Source of the DNA: Plumapathes pennacea
Lineage: Eukaryota > Cnidaria > Anthozoa > Antipatharia > Myriopathidae
Assembly: GCA_964036295.1 (NCBI GenBank)
Contig: OZ038471.1
Coordinates: 7,562,001-7,626,000 of the forward strand
Reading direction: 5' to 3'
DNA: 64,000 nt
Position numbers and translations under genes: made by a program. Below, piece after piece: positions 1-9,970 of this stretch. Every line of letters starts with the position of its first letter. The first letter of the stretch is position 1. Below the pieces are notes generated by a model. The model saw nothing but the letters and a program-made list of their open reading frames with translations, had not been told where the DNA came from and did no database searches.

Positions 1-751
1 TCAAATTTGATAACATATCTTTATTATATGACTGTGACGTAGTTTTACCATATAAGGTCGCAAAAGAGTGCCGGTACGGGAGCGTATTACACACTTCAAA
101 TCCGTATTACACTGTAGAAAACCGGTTTGACCGGTTTAGACGCGCGCGTATCACAAATGAATCAAAGATTTTTCTGAGTGCAAGGTAAAACGGTGCAACG
201 AAAGTTTATGACTTTTCAGATACGAGACCCTTCAGAGGGCAGCATAAAAATTGCCTTAAATTTTCCTTCGATACCGGGAAGGTCTAGTTTCTTTACACAG
301 AGGCTGACGCAATGTGTTTCAGACTGTAGCAAAGAAGTTTTTTCACCCTTCAAAGAGTAATCAATGATGTATATGTCTTTGAGCTTAGTATGGTCAGATG
401 ATCTCAAACAAATGGGTCGAGCTATCGATTTGTTGAATAATTCCCTGGGTATTTGGGGATTATGCCTAGTGGCAATTATGTAAACCTCTAACGTTGACCA
501 CATGTATGTATATCACTAGACATCTATTTTAAGTTAGACCATTATTCTAACAAGCCGTTTTGGGCATTAATCTGATGCGGACGTTTTTAAATAGTTAAGG
601 ATATATACGATAGCTGCGGCAGAATGTGACCATGACATTTACCCACTGTAAAAAGTGTTTAACGTGTAGAGTTATTGGTTCAATGTGTCAGTAAAAGTAC
701 ACTCGATTGAGTTCAACTTGTTGTCTCACAGTTTTGCTGTTTTTCTTGAAG
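1..751. other. No gene recognised at left edge
   Basis: No exon with convincing splice sites or family similarity was seen here on either strand. The RASSF-type gene that begins at 752 lacks its first coding exon, which should encode the N-terminal segment before the conserved WGLR motif; it must lie in this stretch unrecognised or, more likely, left of the window. Confidence 0.4.
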
Positions 752-973
752 GTCGGTGGAAAGCTGTTGCTGGAGGGCGTGTTAAAGTCTACTGGGGACT
801 ACGGAAACCAGTTACGCTGGCCGGGCAACGACTGGGAGACTGGCGGAAGAGGTTACACAAGGAACACACAGTTAAAAACGGAAAGGGAACAACAGAAAGC
901 AGAGAAAAATCTTCTTTTGTGAGTGTCGCTGCATGTACTATTATAGAATATGCAAACGAAGTCTTGTTTTGTT

Positions 974-1005
<32 letters not shown>

Positions 1006-4000
1006 TGTTTTTGTTTTTGTTTTTGTTTTGTTTTTTTGCGTTGGCTTTTATACATGTATGAGGGGCGAGAATTCCGGGTATGCATAAAGACAATATTTGA
1101 AAGATAGCGAGTGTGAACATATTGCACTAAGAATTACAAACAAACATCAAAAGCAGTAGTTCACATTTATCGAAAATTAGTTGCTGTTTAAAGACCACCG
1201 CACAGAAAGATTCTCCGACGATTTTTTCCAACCAACTAGATAGTTTCGTTACTGACCTGCCTACCTACCGATGTGTGCACCGTGTTCACAGTTACCGGAA
1301 AGAGATGACCGAGCACAAGAATATCATCACCACGTTACCATTATCTGTCCACCTTACATACCATGAACCAGTCAGTACATTGTGTTCACGATCGTCAGCA
1401 GAGAATAGGTTGTTGTTCAAGACTGATCACATTTTTCAAGACTCACCATATTTTTGTTCTTTTTTCATATTCATTTTCCCTTCGTTATGTGTTCATTCAT
1501 TTGTTCATTCTATAACTCCCTGACATGGATACTCTTGTACAAACATAATTAACCACTCGTATAATGACTCATAGTTCACTCACACACAGACAGTTTCATA
1601 TTTAACTCGGATCCCGGACAGAATTTTGTATGAGCTTTATGAATGTTCTATTTTCCAGTAAAACACCCGTGTCTATATGATAAAGTCTCATATTCAACTA
1701 GTTTACCCGTTCCCTTTCACCATTCACGTAATTGTGTATCTTCGTTTTACTGTCAAGCCTGTGCAACTTCTGCTTACTTTATTGTTAATCCGTTCTCCTC
1801 GTGTAGTCTTACCAGTCCAAGACAACCTTCATCCCTCCGTATGGCACCTCAACAAACTTGCGTGTGACAAGCAGAACACGAACACAGGATGTCATCAAAA
1901 TGCTGCTCTCAAAATTTCAGGTAACTTAAGAAGATATAAATCAGACACCGAACCGCGCTGTTGTAGTACTTGCCTAAACCTTTCGCTGCTGATAGTGATC
2001 AGCTTGATTTTTCTCTTCTTAGTCTCTCCCCTATATACATACGTTACAGAAAGAAGAACTTGATATTTGGTAACTTGCTCAATTGATTGCTGATTGAACT
2101 ACGAAATTCTCAGTCTGGTTAGTTCTAGAAGAGGAAAAAAAAGAGAACTTTTTTAGGCAGGATTAGCCCAGTCATCCCAAGGGCTTGTGTTCAAATGGGG
2201 CTCGTTTTCAAAGAGGCTCTATACGTCATAATTCTAAGATACGAAAGCTACTTGCTAAAAATGTGGAAATGGTTGATCTTGGACATGTTTATTTTTAATC
2301 TGTAATTACTGTTCTTCATCGGTGAACATTAAATGTGGTCTTGACTTTTAACCCTTTCACTCCCAAGAGTCTGAAAGGCATCGCGTGGTCGCGAGATTTG
2401 ACATAGTAACCTGGCACCGCTAAACTTTGCCCCCCCCCCCGGGAGGGTAACCCTACCCCTGAAGCGTTTACATGGCCAAAAGTTGTCCCTACTGGGAGGG
2501 TAACCCTAGCAAGGAGATAGGGTAACCCTCCTTCTAGGGTGACCCTACCTATCATGTAAACAGAGCAAGGAATTTCAATAGAGAAGGGTAACCCTTCCAT
2601 GTAAACAGGGCCGAAGTAACGACAGCTAAACAAAATACTACGACGCAATTGTTTTAAATCTGACCATCTCATCTCTGGCAGTTTAGATCGCTGGTCATGC
2701 TTGCATTGCCAGACAATAGTGGCTGTTGTGAGGGAGACTATCCAGAAGCTACTTAAGATAGATTTTGGCATAGCGATATTACTAAAATCTTTTAGTCAAC
2801 AACGAGAATTTTTTGTACCGGTGTGATTTATATTCTGCGTCTTTTGTCGCATTCACAGATCGTGGACAGACCTCAGAAGTTCTATCTTTATGTTGTTTAC
2901 GACCACGGACGTAAGTACATTATATTATATAGCGTTTGATTGATTGTTTGTTTGTGCATTTGTTTTGTTTTGTTGAGTTTATGAGAAACTCATGCAGTTA
3001 GAAACTGATACATTGTACATTGGAGAGTTTATAACAAGCAGTTGGTAGTCTACAGGAAGGGAGGAGGGTACAGTTATTCATTGAAGGGAGTGTAGTCTTG
3101 CTTGACCTCATCAAATCTCTTTTATTGGCAAAGTATGTAAGTGTCTGTAGTCTTGATTTTATTATTTATCCCTTAGTAAACAACTGTTTATCTTGCAGCT
3201 GTTCGAAAGTTGGTACACAACGAGTTTCCGCTTCACTGTAGGCTTCTGCTTGGACCAGACGAGGTAAGAATTTTTAGCTCTGCGTTCTGCTGTAGGTGGG
3301 TTGTCTCAACCAAAATCATTTGCTCTCCCGAAAGTTTGAGAAATGCGAAAGCAAGAGGCAATCCTTTGTCATCTGACTCATTTTACCCTATCACCCCCAA
3401 GTTCAAACATGCAGATTCTCTAAACGTTTTATGAAGAAAATGTGTGAACGATGTAGTAAATATAGATGGCTTAATCAGCTTTTACATAAACGAGGCGAAT
3501 GCTAGGAGAAAATTAAAGTAAATCACTGTTGGGAGTGAAAGGGCTAGACTGATTCTTTCTGTCTGTTGTTGTAAAATGCTAAAAGGAGACGCAGGAACAA
3601 TTTTTGTGAGAATGTTTGGGAGAATAAAAAGTTACAAAATGTGATGGAGGTCGAAAACACATTATGACACGCAAGTCCGTACTTACTAAAGAAAAAGTTG
3701 GTAAATTTTGTTTGTATCTTTGCGAATTAAAAGTTCTTGACTAACAGTTTCGCACGACTATTTTCACGTTCCTTTTGAAAGGTTTAGAGTTTGATAGAGC
3801 AAAATGTTGGTGGCTTTGTACGAAAGTTCGGTGAATGCAAACCCAGATACATATTTATGAACTCCATTGGAATAGTTTGCTAAACGAAATGTAAACAGTT
3901 TATCCTGTGGAGCCTCTTCTATGCATAGGTCCACTACTTGTATCTACAGCAATGGACAGACCACGATCATTGTAATATTCTCCTTCACAGGGTCTTGCCA

Positions 4001-5816
4001 GAATCTTTGTCATGGAAATAGATGAAGGAAACACCATTTCAGCAGAGGCAAGTCTAATGGGCTGGTGTTTTGTTGTGTTGTAATATCTCTAACATCCGAC
4101 ATCTGGCGTTCTGAATTTTGGAACCTTTAGAAGTAGAATCAGGGGATTTTATAGTCTGACCAGCTTGAACCAAAGAAAGAGATTGCTTGCCATGTTTTGC
4201 AAGCTGAATGAAATAGCAAGAAATGTCTAATAAAAGGAAGCGTCAGTTTGTCAAACTTATGCACGTTCCATCTACCATAGAGTTCTTTACTTACACTGAC
4301 AGGAAATGTCATATTTGCGTTTGGTAATCGTAGCCTTTTAGGACTTTGTAGCCATATCTAACTTGTGTTCATATTTGTCGCTTTCTTCAGGTCGCTCAGT
4401 ATATTCACTTCGCTACACCAATTCTAGAGGCTTTCCTGCAAAAGTTCAAAGAAGAGGAAGAGAAAGCTGTGGATAGAATAAAAGAAAAGTGAGTTGATCA
4501 TTTAAATTTCTCACAACTAAGGGTGACATAGCAAGCAGATAACTGACCTAGACACAAAGATATTTATTACTCTTTCCCTCCCAATAGTGATCAAGTTCAA
4601 TTCTATTTTTCAGTATTTCACCAGAGATATCTTAATTGCATTAAGGAGAATTTGGTTTTTGAAAGCTTGCTCTGATGAAAGTTGATCGAACTACCAATTC
4701 TCACTACACCACTCGTACATTTTCCTCTTCAATGGTTGGGAGAATTTGCATTATGAACTTGGGAGTAAAATGGTTCTTAACCATACATAGTCCTTTGCTC
4801 GCCGAAATTCTTGATTTGCTCAGAGCCCTTGAAAGGCCAAAGTGACTGGAATTTTATTTTCATCCCACTTGTTTGAGGTGGTTTCGTTTGGTCGAAAAGT
4901 GCTGCTTATATATTTCACCATAGAGTTAATGCCTTATTTTGGGAAGCGAAAGCAGCCTTCGTTTTTTACACATTTTAGGACCTAAACAAAACCATTGTAT
5001 TGGCTGGGGGAACCCTTCTAGTCCAACCATTTGATAAAACAGCCCCAGTCCTTAGAATCCTGAATTTTTTACGTACAACTATAATAGTAAATGACTGAAA
5101 GGGAAATCCAAGGGAAATGGGTTTGAGTTCGAGATAGCGGGGAGTTTGAGTTAGCGGGGAGTTCGAGTTAGCCGATAGTAAATGACTGAAAGGGAAAGCC
5201 AAGGGAAATGGGTTTGAGTTCGAGTTAGCCGATAGTAAATAACCGAAAGGGAAATCCAAGGGAAATGGGTTTGAGTTCGAGATAGCGGGGAGTTCGAGTT
5301 AGCCGATAGTAAATGACTGTAAGGGAAATCCAAAGGAAATGGGTTTGAGTTCGAGATAGCGGGGAGTTCGAGTTAGCCGATAGTAAATGACTGAAAGGGA
5401 AAGCCAAGGGAAATGGGTTTGAGTTCGAGATAGCGGGGTTCTACTGTATTTTGTGTGTTTGTGTTTTTGGAAAGAGATGTCACTGAATTTGATCGAAAAG
5501 AAAGGCAAACAGGTTAATTGCAGGAGAAAGCGAACACCCCTTGCCGTCTTCGGGTTCACAGGTTTCTCGTGGCTTCGGTTTCAACAAATACCCCATTCTT
5601 CAGCGAAATGAGGATGTCAAATAACCCCCCCCCCCCCCCCCCCCAGTTAGGGGAGAGGAAGAGTACTAATTTTGTTGTTACAATTCGCTCGATGATCGAC
5701 TCCACCCACTTGGCCAGCGGGCGCCGATTGATATTCTGTTATCATTTGTTTACAGGTACGCCGCATACAAGAGTGCACTACAGGAAAGATTAGGGAATAT
5801 TTCAACAGAAGTGTGA
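752..5816 (+). CDS. Ras-association domain protein, RASSF2/4/6 type (5' incomplete)
   Basis: Seven + strand exons join in one frame: 752-918, 1807-1920, 2859-2910, 3199-3263, 3991-4047, 4391-4488 and 5756-5816 (stop TGA), about 204 residues. Exon 1 carries WGLRKPVTL, matching the conserved WGLRRPI segment of vertebrate RASSF2/4. Exons 2 to 4 encode the RA domain (KTTFIPPYGTSTNLRV, VIKMLLSKFQ, FYLYVVYDHG, FPLHCRLLLGP). Exons 5 and 6 run through IFVMEID and EVAQYI into the C-terminal SARAH helix (FLQKFKEEEEKAVDRIKEKY), which in the family binds MST/Hippo kinases. RASSF proteins are non-catalytic Ras-effector adaptors. Exon 3991-4047 ends in a GC donor (GCAAGT) instead of GT. The first coding exon is missing from the window, and an extra small exon between 918 and 1807 cannot be excluded. 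The RASSF2/4/6 assignment rests on remembered family sequence; the exact paralogue is not resolved. Confidence 0.9.
966..1038. repeat. (GTTTT)n simple repeat
   Basis: Runs of GTTTT and GTTTTTT units lie in the RASSF intron between exons 752-918 and 1807-1920. The long ORFs read through it on both strands are low-complexity artefacts. Confidence 0.85.
3384..3543. mobile_element. Short palindromic repeat, CTTTCACTCCCAA family, copy 1
   Basis: The element opens with a degraded CCTATCACCCCCAAG and closes with TTGGGAGTGAAAGGG, the inverted end sequence shared by at least eight elements here. Internal landmarks are GCAGATTCTC and AATCAGC. It has no coding capacity and lies in a RASSF intron. A lone end of the same family (AACCCTTTCACTCCCAAGAG) is at 2347-2366. 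A non-autonomous MITE is the likely class; no target-site duplication was established. Confidence 0.7.
4569..4773. mobile_element. Short palindromic repeat, CTTTCACTCCCAA family, copy 2
   Basis: The copy runs from CTCTTTCCCTCCCAATAGTG to AACTTGGGAGTAAAATGG with the family internals (CACCAGAGATAT, CAATTCTCACTACACCACTC, GGTTGGGAGAATTTGCA). It lies in the last RASSF intron and has no ORF. Confidence 0.7.
5085..5445. repeat. ~74 bp tandem repeat built on TTCGAGATAGCGGGG
   Basis: About four to five imperfect units contain GTAAATGACTGAAAGGGAAA, GGAAATGGGTTTGAG and TTCGAGATAGCGGGGAGTTC. It sits in the last RASSF intron and ends in GCGGGGTTCTACTGTA. The same motifs recur at 48666-48850 in an adhesion-GPCR intron. 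Four overlapping reverse ORFs here are products of the repetition. Confidence 0.85.
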
Positions 5817-6119
5817 TGATGGATGCTCTGGCAAAGAGGGGTCACGAAGGTTTTCCAATTATATATATTGAATATGTATATGTATATATATATATATATA
5901 AAGATATAGAGTGGTCAATTTAATAATAATATTATACTATAATTAATTTAATTATTAGTTTAGTTTACTGCAATATCTCGCAAGATACTTGGACACTGAA
6001 ATTGTTTCTATTCTTTATCATTTTGAGGAACAACTGGAACAGAATAAGTGCGATGCAAACTTTTCTTGTCAATTTCCATAAATCAAAACTGTATTTAAAG
6101 ATTATATAGCCATCTCTTT

Positions 6120-7283
6120 TCACCAATTTCGCCTCATACTGTAGATTCTCCCAACCATTCAAAAAGAAAATATATGAGTGATTTAGTGAGAACTGGTAGT
6201 TCAATCAGCTTTTGTTCGACCACCACGCTGAACAGCAAAATTCTGGTGTAAAAATAAGAGCGAAGGGCACGTTGAGTACTCTGGGAAGGAGAGGATCAAC
6301 TTCAATTTTCTCATTTAGTTTTTCAGGACAGTTTTATTATACAGTATGGAGAATTTGCTACTTGATATTAACGTGCTCCGACGAAGGGCTAACGATCTAA
6401 ACGTCGGTTAAAATTAGGTCTATACGTCACATGTTACTTTCTCTCAGCACGAGATGAGGACGGCGAACCATTCTCCTAGCCAATCAAGAAGAAAATGTAA
6501 ACTCGGGTTGTAGCACTGAGAAATTCGTAATTTGACCTGAGAGTAATCGAATTAAATCATTACATGTTCAGCGGTATGATTGAGTAAGGAAAAAATGTGA
6601 TCTGTGGCGTTCAGATAGTCAGTTCTTCTAACACTGCTTTATAAAATTTTGTTTAATTATCGTGGGGTCGAAAGGGTCAATAAGATTTATATTGAGATTC
6701 TTTGTTAATGCGAAGCTGATTTTCGACCAGCATATTTATTATCAAATCCGTGTTCCTGGTAAAGCGTTTTGATCAACCCAGGGCCCGGTCACACCGTTGT
6801 ACTTCATGTAACTCGGCACAGAGAGAGCAATACGACGGCTTGTTCGTAATGTGGTAGCAAATGTGACGGGAGGCCTCAGTCTATAGGAGGCTTGTGCAAA
6901 CGAACGCAGCATGTTGGTACAACATCGCCCAACAGTGTTACCTAAAAACACTTTGCAAAACCGTACAGTGTTGTTGGAGTCCGCAATTATAAGAATAGAC
7001 GGTGGAAAACGCGAGAATACGTCGCAATTGCTGCTCTAACGGTCGCATGAAGCATTCAGTACACACTGTTGGGCGATGTTGTGTCAACATTCTGCGTTTG
7101 CTTAAGAGGATCAACTTCAATTTTCTCATTTAGTTTTTCAGAACAGTTTTATTATACAGTATGGAGAATTTGCTACTTGATATTTTGCTTAGATTGGCCT
7201 ATAAATTCTCACTACATCGCTCATACATTTTCTTCTTGATTGGTTGGGAGAATTTGTATCATGAGCGCAGGAGTGAAAGGGTT
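6120..7283. mobile_element. Rearranged CTTTCACTCCCAA-family copy with internal insertions
   Basis: A segment of about 85 bp (GAGGATCAACTTCAATTTTC to TTTGCTACTTGATATT) occurs twice, near 6291-6375 and 7106-7190. A reversed half copy lies at 6120-6212 and a right end at 7195-7283 (GGTTGGGAGAATTTGTATCA to GGAGTGAAAGGGTT). Other repeat DNA separates the pieces, including the inverted-repeat element at 6895-7103. This reads as one element broken or duplicated by later insertions. Confidence 0.6.
6895..7103. mobile_element. Inverted-repeat element (ACAACATCGCCCAACAGTGT ends)
   Basis: The left arm near 6895-6942 contains CAACATCGCCCAACAGTGTT and the right arm near 7062-7103 its complement ACTGTTGGGCGATGTTG; flanking CAAACG...GCA and TGCGTTTG also match. 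The interior is about 120 bp and non-coding. This is consistent with a MITE inserted next to another repeat. Confidence 0.6.
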
Positions 7284-7690
7284 AAGTGTCCAAACTTTGC
7301 CCTGGATGGGTTTTTCTGACACAGAGTTGATTCGAGAATACTTTAAACTTTCCCGGCGTATCTGGAAGAGAAATTGCAAATATTGCCAAAACAGATTGGC
7401 GAGATCAGAGTTTGATAAAATGTTTACTGTCTAAGGTTTGTGGTGGGAATAATTTCCACTGCTCTTGCTTAATATTTGATAGTACTGGGTAAGAATGGGT
7501 TAGAGTATTTTGTGCCATTCTCGCAAATGTCTTTTGGGCCCTGTTCATGTGGAAAAAATCCCAGAGACCCGAGAAACCCTTTATTTGAGTCAGCCTGGGC
7601 GCGCCAACTATTTATACATTTCTACATTAAATCAAATCGAGTCGTTCACGTGAGAAACTAAAACTTGTCTCGTTGGAAAGGGTAAGGGGT

Positions 7691-7692
<2 letters not shown>

Positions 7693-7722
<30 letters not shown>
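7693..7722. repeat. Poly(G) tract of exactly 30
   Basis: Thirty consecutive G, preceded by GGTGA and followed by TGGAGAG. See the finding on homopolymer lengths. Confidence 0.95.
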
Positions 7723-7723
<1 letters not shown>

Positions 7724-8045
7724 GGAGAGCGTGCACCTCATGTAAACGTTTCGCCGTAATTATAAAGAAAAGTTCGAATAGTTAACGTGCCCAAGGCGAC
7801 TCGGTTGGGCGGCACGGGGCAAATTTTGTCCTTAGATTGAGTTTAAGGTAATTTTTGCGCCCATACAAAATGTGCAGGCGGAAAGATGAGTGTTACTTCT
7901 TCAGCCTGAGAACTTTGTAAAGAAACAATCACATTCTTGTGTGTTTTGGCCTGGCGTGACGAATAAATGACAAACAGAATTTGTTTTCATTTTTTGTGAT
8001 CGTTGTTTTACTAAAGGGTTATTTCAACTTGGTTTTCACCAAAGG

Positions 8046-8198
8046 CGCGAGCCGCCCAGAAACTTTTACCTGCGTTTTCAAGAGGTGAAAAGATACTTGG
8101 AAAAGCAGACAAAGAAGACTGACGAGGAAAGACAAGAACCTCGAGATTCAAAACAAAGAAGACTCACAGAAACTGCTGAAATTACAATCTGGACTTGA
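8046..8198 (+). pseudogene. Charged helical ORF fragment
   Basis: A 50-codon open stretch follows a possible splice acceptor (CACCAAAG at 8037-8044) and encodes NFYLRFQEVKRYLEKQTKK followed by Glu/Arg/Lys-rich sequence, ending in TGA. The composition suggests coiled coil. No family is recognised. With 8655-8890 and 12984-13283 it may be a remnant of one coiled-coil gene or of a transposon-borne ORF; no continuous model could be built. Confidence 0.3.
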
Positions 8199-8240
8199 CA
8201 CTATTATCAGCGAACACGAGGATTCAAAACCTGAATTAAC

Positions 8241-8588
8241 CATTCCGAAGTTCCAGGAGATTAATCAAATTGAAAAAAATAAGAAATAGCACATCCAAAT
8301 TAGTAAGTATGCCAAGTTTCAGCAAGATTGGTCCATCAGAAACTGAATGGCAAGCTTTTAAAAATCAAGAAATAAGAGACTTTAGTATGGAGTGGGGGAC
8401 GCGCCTTCCCTCACTAAATACTAAACTCTCTTATTTTAACGATTTTTAACACCTTGTCATTCGGTTTGTCATAGACCAATCTTGCTGAAACTTAGAATAC
8501 TTACTAATTTGGATGTGCTCTTTCTTGTGATGAGGTTTTTTTTTTCAATTTGATTAAGTTTGGTTAATCTCCTGGAACTTCGGAATGG
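8241..8588. mobile_element. ~350 bp fold-back element (palindromic MITE)
   Basis: The left arm (CATTCCGAAGTTCCAGGAGA, then CACATCCAAATTAGTAAGTA and TTTCAGCAAGATTGGTC) is matched in reverse complement by the right arm (GACCAATCTTGCTGAAAC, TACTAATTTGGATGTGCTC, CTCCTGGAACTTCGGAATGG). The centre contains GAGACTTTAGTATGGAG. The arms are about 160 bp each with almost no unique interior. A diverged relative lies at 50672-50960. Confidence 0.85.
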
Positions 8589-8654
8589 CTAATCAGCCCG
8601 TCGTGTCTCATTTCAAAAACCGCGGGCAACATTGAATATCCTGCGAACTTGTCC

Positions 8655-8890
8655 ATGATGGCAGATAAATTCACTGTTCCTATTCGTGAACGAAAGGACG
8701 AAATCTTGGATGAAGCCCCGGCGAAGGATTGCAGTCGTGAAAGTGAAAGCGAGCTCCTTTTGAAGAAGCGAGATTCTGGGTAAACACGTCACAGATCTCC
8801 AAAGAGAAGCATTGCAGGTTCTAGACGAACGGAAAGAGCTAATGTACAGCGGGAAGACACTTCATAAAGAGCATGCCTGTCTCAAAGAAG
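8655..8890 (+). pseudogene. Frameshifted coiled-coil-like ORF remnant
   Basis: An ATG ORF (8655-8783) encodes MMADKFTVPIRERKDE and a Glu/Ser/Lys-rich stretch ending ELLLKK, then stops. Reading continues in the +1 frame from about 8770 with VTDLQREALQVLDERKEL and HACLKEELQFR, a convincing amphipathic helix. One base change would join the halves, so this looks like a broken gene or exon. No family recognised. Confidence 0.35.
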
Positions 8891-8910
8891 AGCTTCAATT
8901 TCGTATATTT

Positions 8911-9062
8911 TTTTCGTCAACAGTGGCTGTTTTGACAAAAAGCATGGGCTATAGCCTTACCTTTTTTTCAAAAAAATGTCCATTTTAGGCTTAATCTGGA
9001 AGCCGGAAGATAAAAGAAATGGTCCGGTTTTCAGATTGGGCCAAAAATGGTCTTTAAAAAAA

Positions 9063-9094
<32 letters not shown>

Positions 9095-9179
9095 AAAAAA
9101 GAGAGAAAAGAAAAAAAGAAAATGGTAAGGCTATAGCCCAAGCTTTTTATTAAAAATGAACGATTTTGACGAAAAAATT
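8911..9179. mobile_element. Fold-back element with GGGCTATAGCCTTACC arms
   Basis: The left arm TTTTCGTCAA...GGGCTATAGCCTTACC is mirrored by GGTAAGGCTATAGCCC...TTTTGACGAAAAAA on the right. The A-rich (GAAAAA)n centre separates arms of about 80 bp. No coding capacity. Confidence 0.75.
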
Positions 9180-9702
9180 AAAACTCTCAAAACTTTCAGG
9201 AAACCTTTCTGGGACTATAACGAGACTTTTCGCAATACATTTGTCATATTTCCTTCATCCGTTGGCGAGGTACAGTATAGCAAGAAAGCTACGCATTATT
9301 TTATGCTCTTTTGTTTGAAAAGGGTGAAGTATTAGGCGATAAAATTTGCTCTTATTACTTGCAACCCGCTCTATATTTTACCCTAGATTGCATACCGAGT
9401 AAGCTTCATTTCAGACAAAAACAACAGCAAACAAAAAGAGATTTCGATAAGGATACGGTAAGCTAGAAAATTGGAAGACTTAGGCGGTGGCTATTTACTT
9501 ATAACCCCCACCCCACCCCACCCCAGGCGCTGTTTTGTTCATGCGTCCCATGTGTATAAAAGGAGATGCCAAATAATAAGCGTGCCAAAACCGGCTTGAC
9601 AACATTTTTTACACGTTTCATTCCATCGTGCACAGCAGCCATTTGTGAGAAGACTCCGACGAAGAAGGACGTGTTTCGCGAGAAGAACTTAGAAGGCCTA
9701 AA
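9180..9702. other. Non-coding stretch before small gene candidate
   Basis: No supported gene. A C-rich CCCCACCCC block lies near 9507-9524. The 130 bases before 9703 are locally more CG-rich than their surroundings, which would suit a 5' leader or promoter of the candidate at 9703, but no core promoter element is clear. Confidence 0.3.
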
Positions 9703-9970
9703 ATGGCGGAGCAAGCGAAAGTCAGACTTTCTGGTAAGTATCACTCAATTGAAACTTGCGACGTGCAAACGGACGAAACGAAACGAACGTACGTTTAGCT
9801 TCTGCATGTCTTGTTAGAAATATTCCAGGTTATTCAATACATTGCTCTCTTTTCTTGCAGTGCGTTCACGCCACGTAGCTTTAGGCGTAGGACATGTGGA
9901 AAAAGACGCATGGCACATGGACTTGACTCAAGTTTACAAGGAATATTTGGCTGGTGGTTTATGGCTTTAA
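9703..9970 (+). CDS. Candidate two-exon small protein (46 residues)
   Basis: Exon 9703-9733 encodes MAEQAKVRLS in a good Kozak setting (AAAATGGCG) and ends at a strong donor (GTAAGT). Exon 9861-9970 follows TTTTCTTGCAG and continues in phase with RSRHVALGVGHVEKDAWHMD, ending LAGGLWL and TAA. The amino-acid composition is protein-like, and start, donor, tract and acceptor are all good. No family recognised, and a further donor at 10009 (GTAAGC) leaves room for other isoforms. It could be a real microprotein, a 5' fragment, or a non-coding transcript. Confidence 0.4.

Noticed and set aside
685-1107. 140-codon + strand ORF taken as one exon
   Set aside because: Only 752-918 shows family similarity and ends at a donor; the remainder runs into a (GTTTT)n repeat.
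5085-5445. CRISPR-like direct repeats
   Set aside because: Units are contiguous and imperfect with no regular unique spacers, in a eukaryotic intron; a minisatellite.
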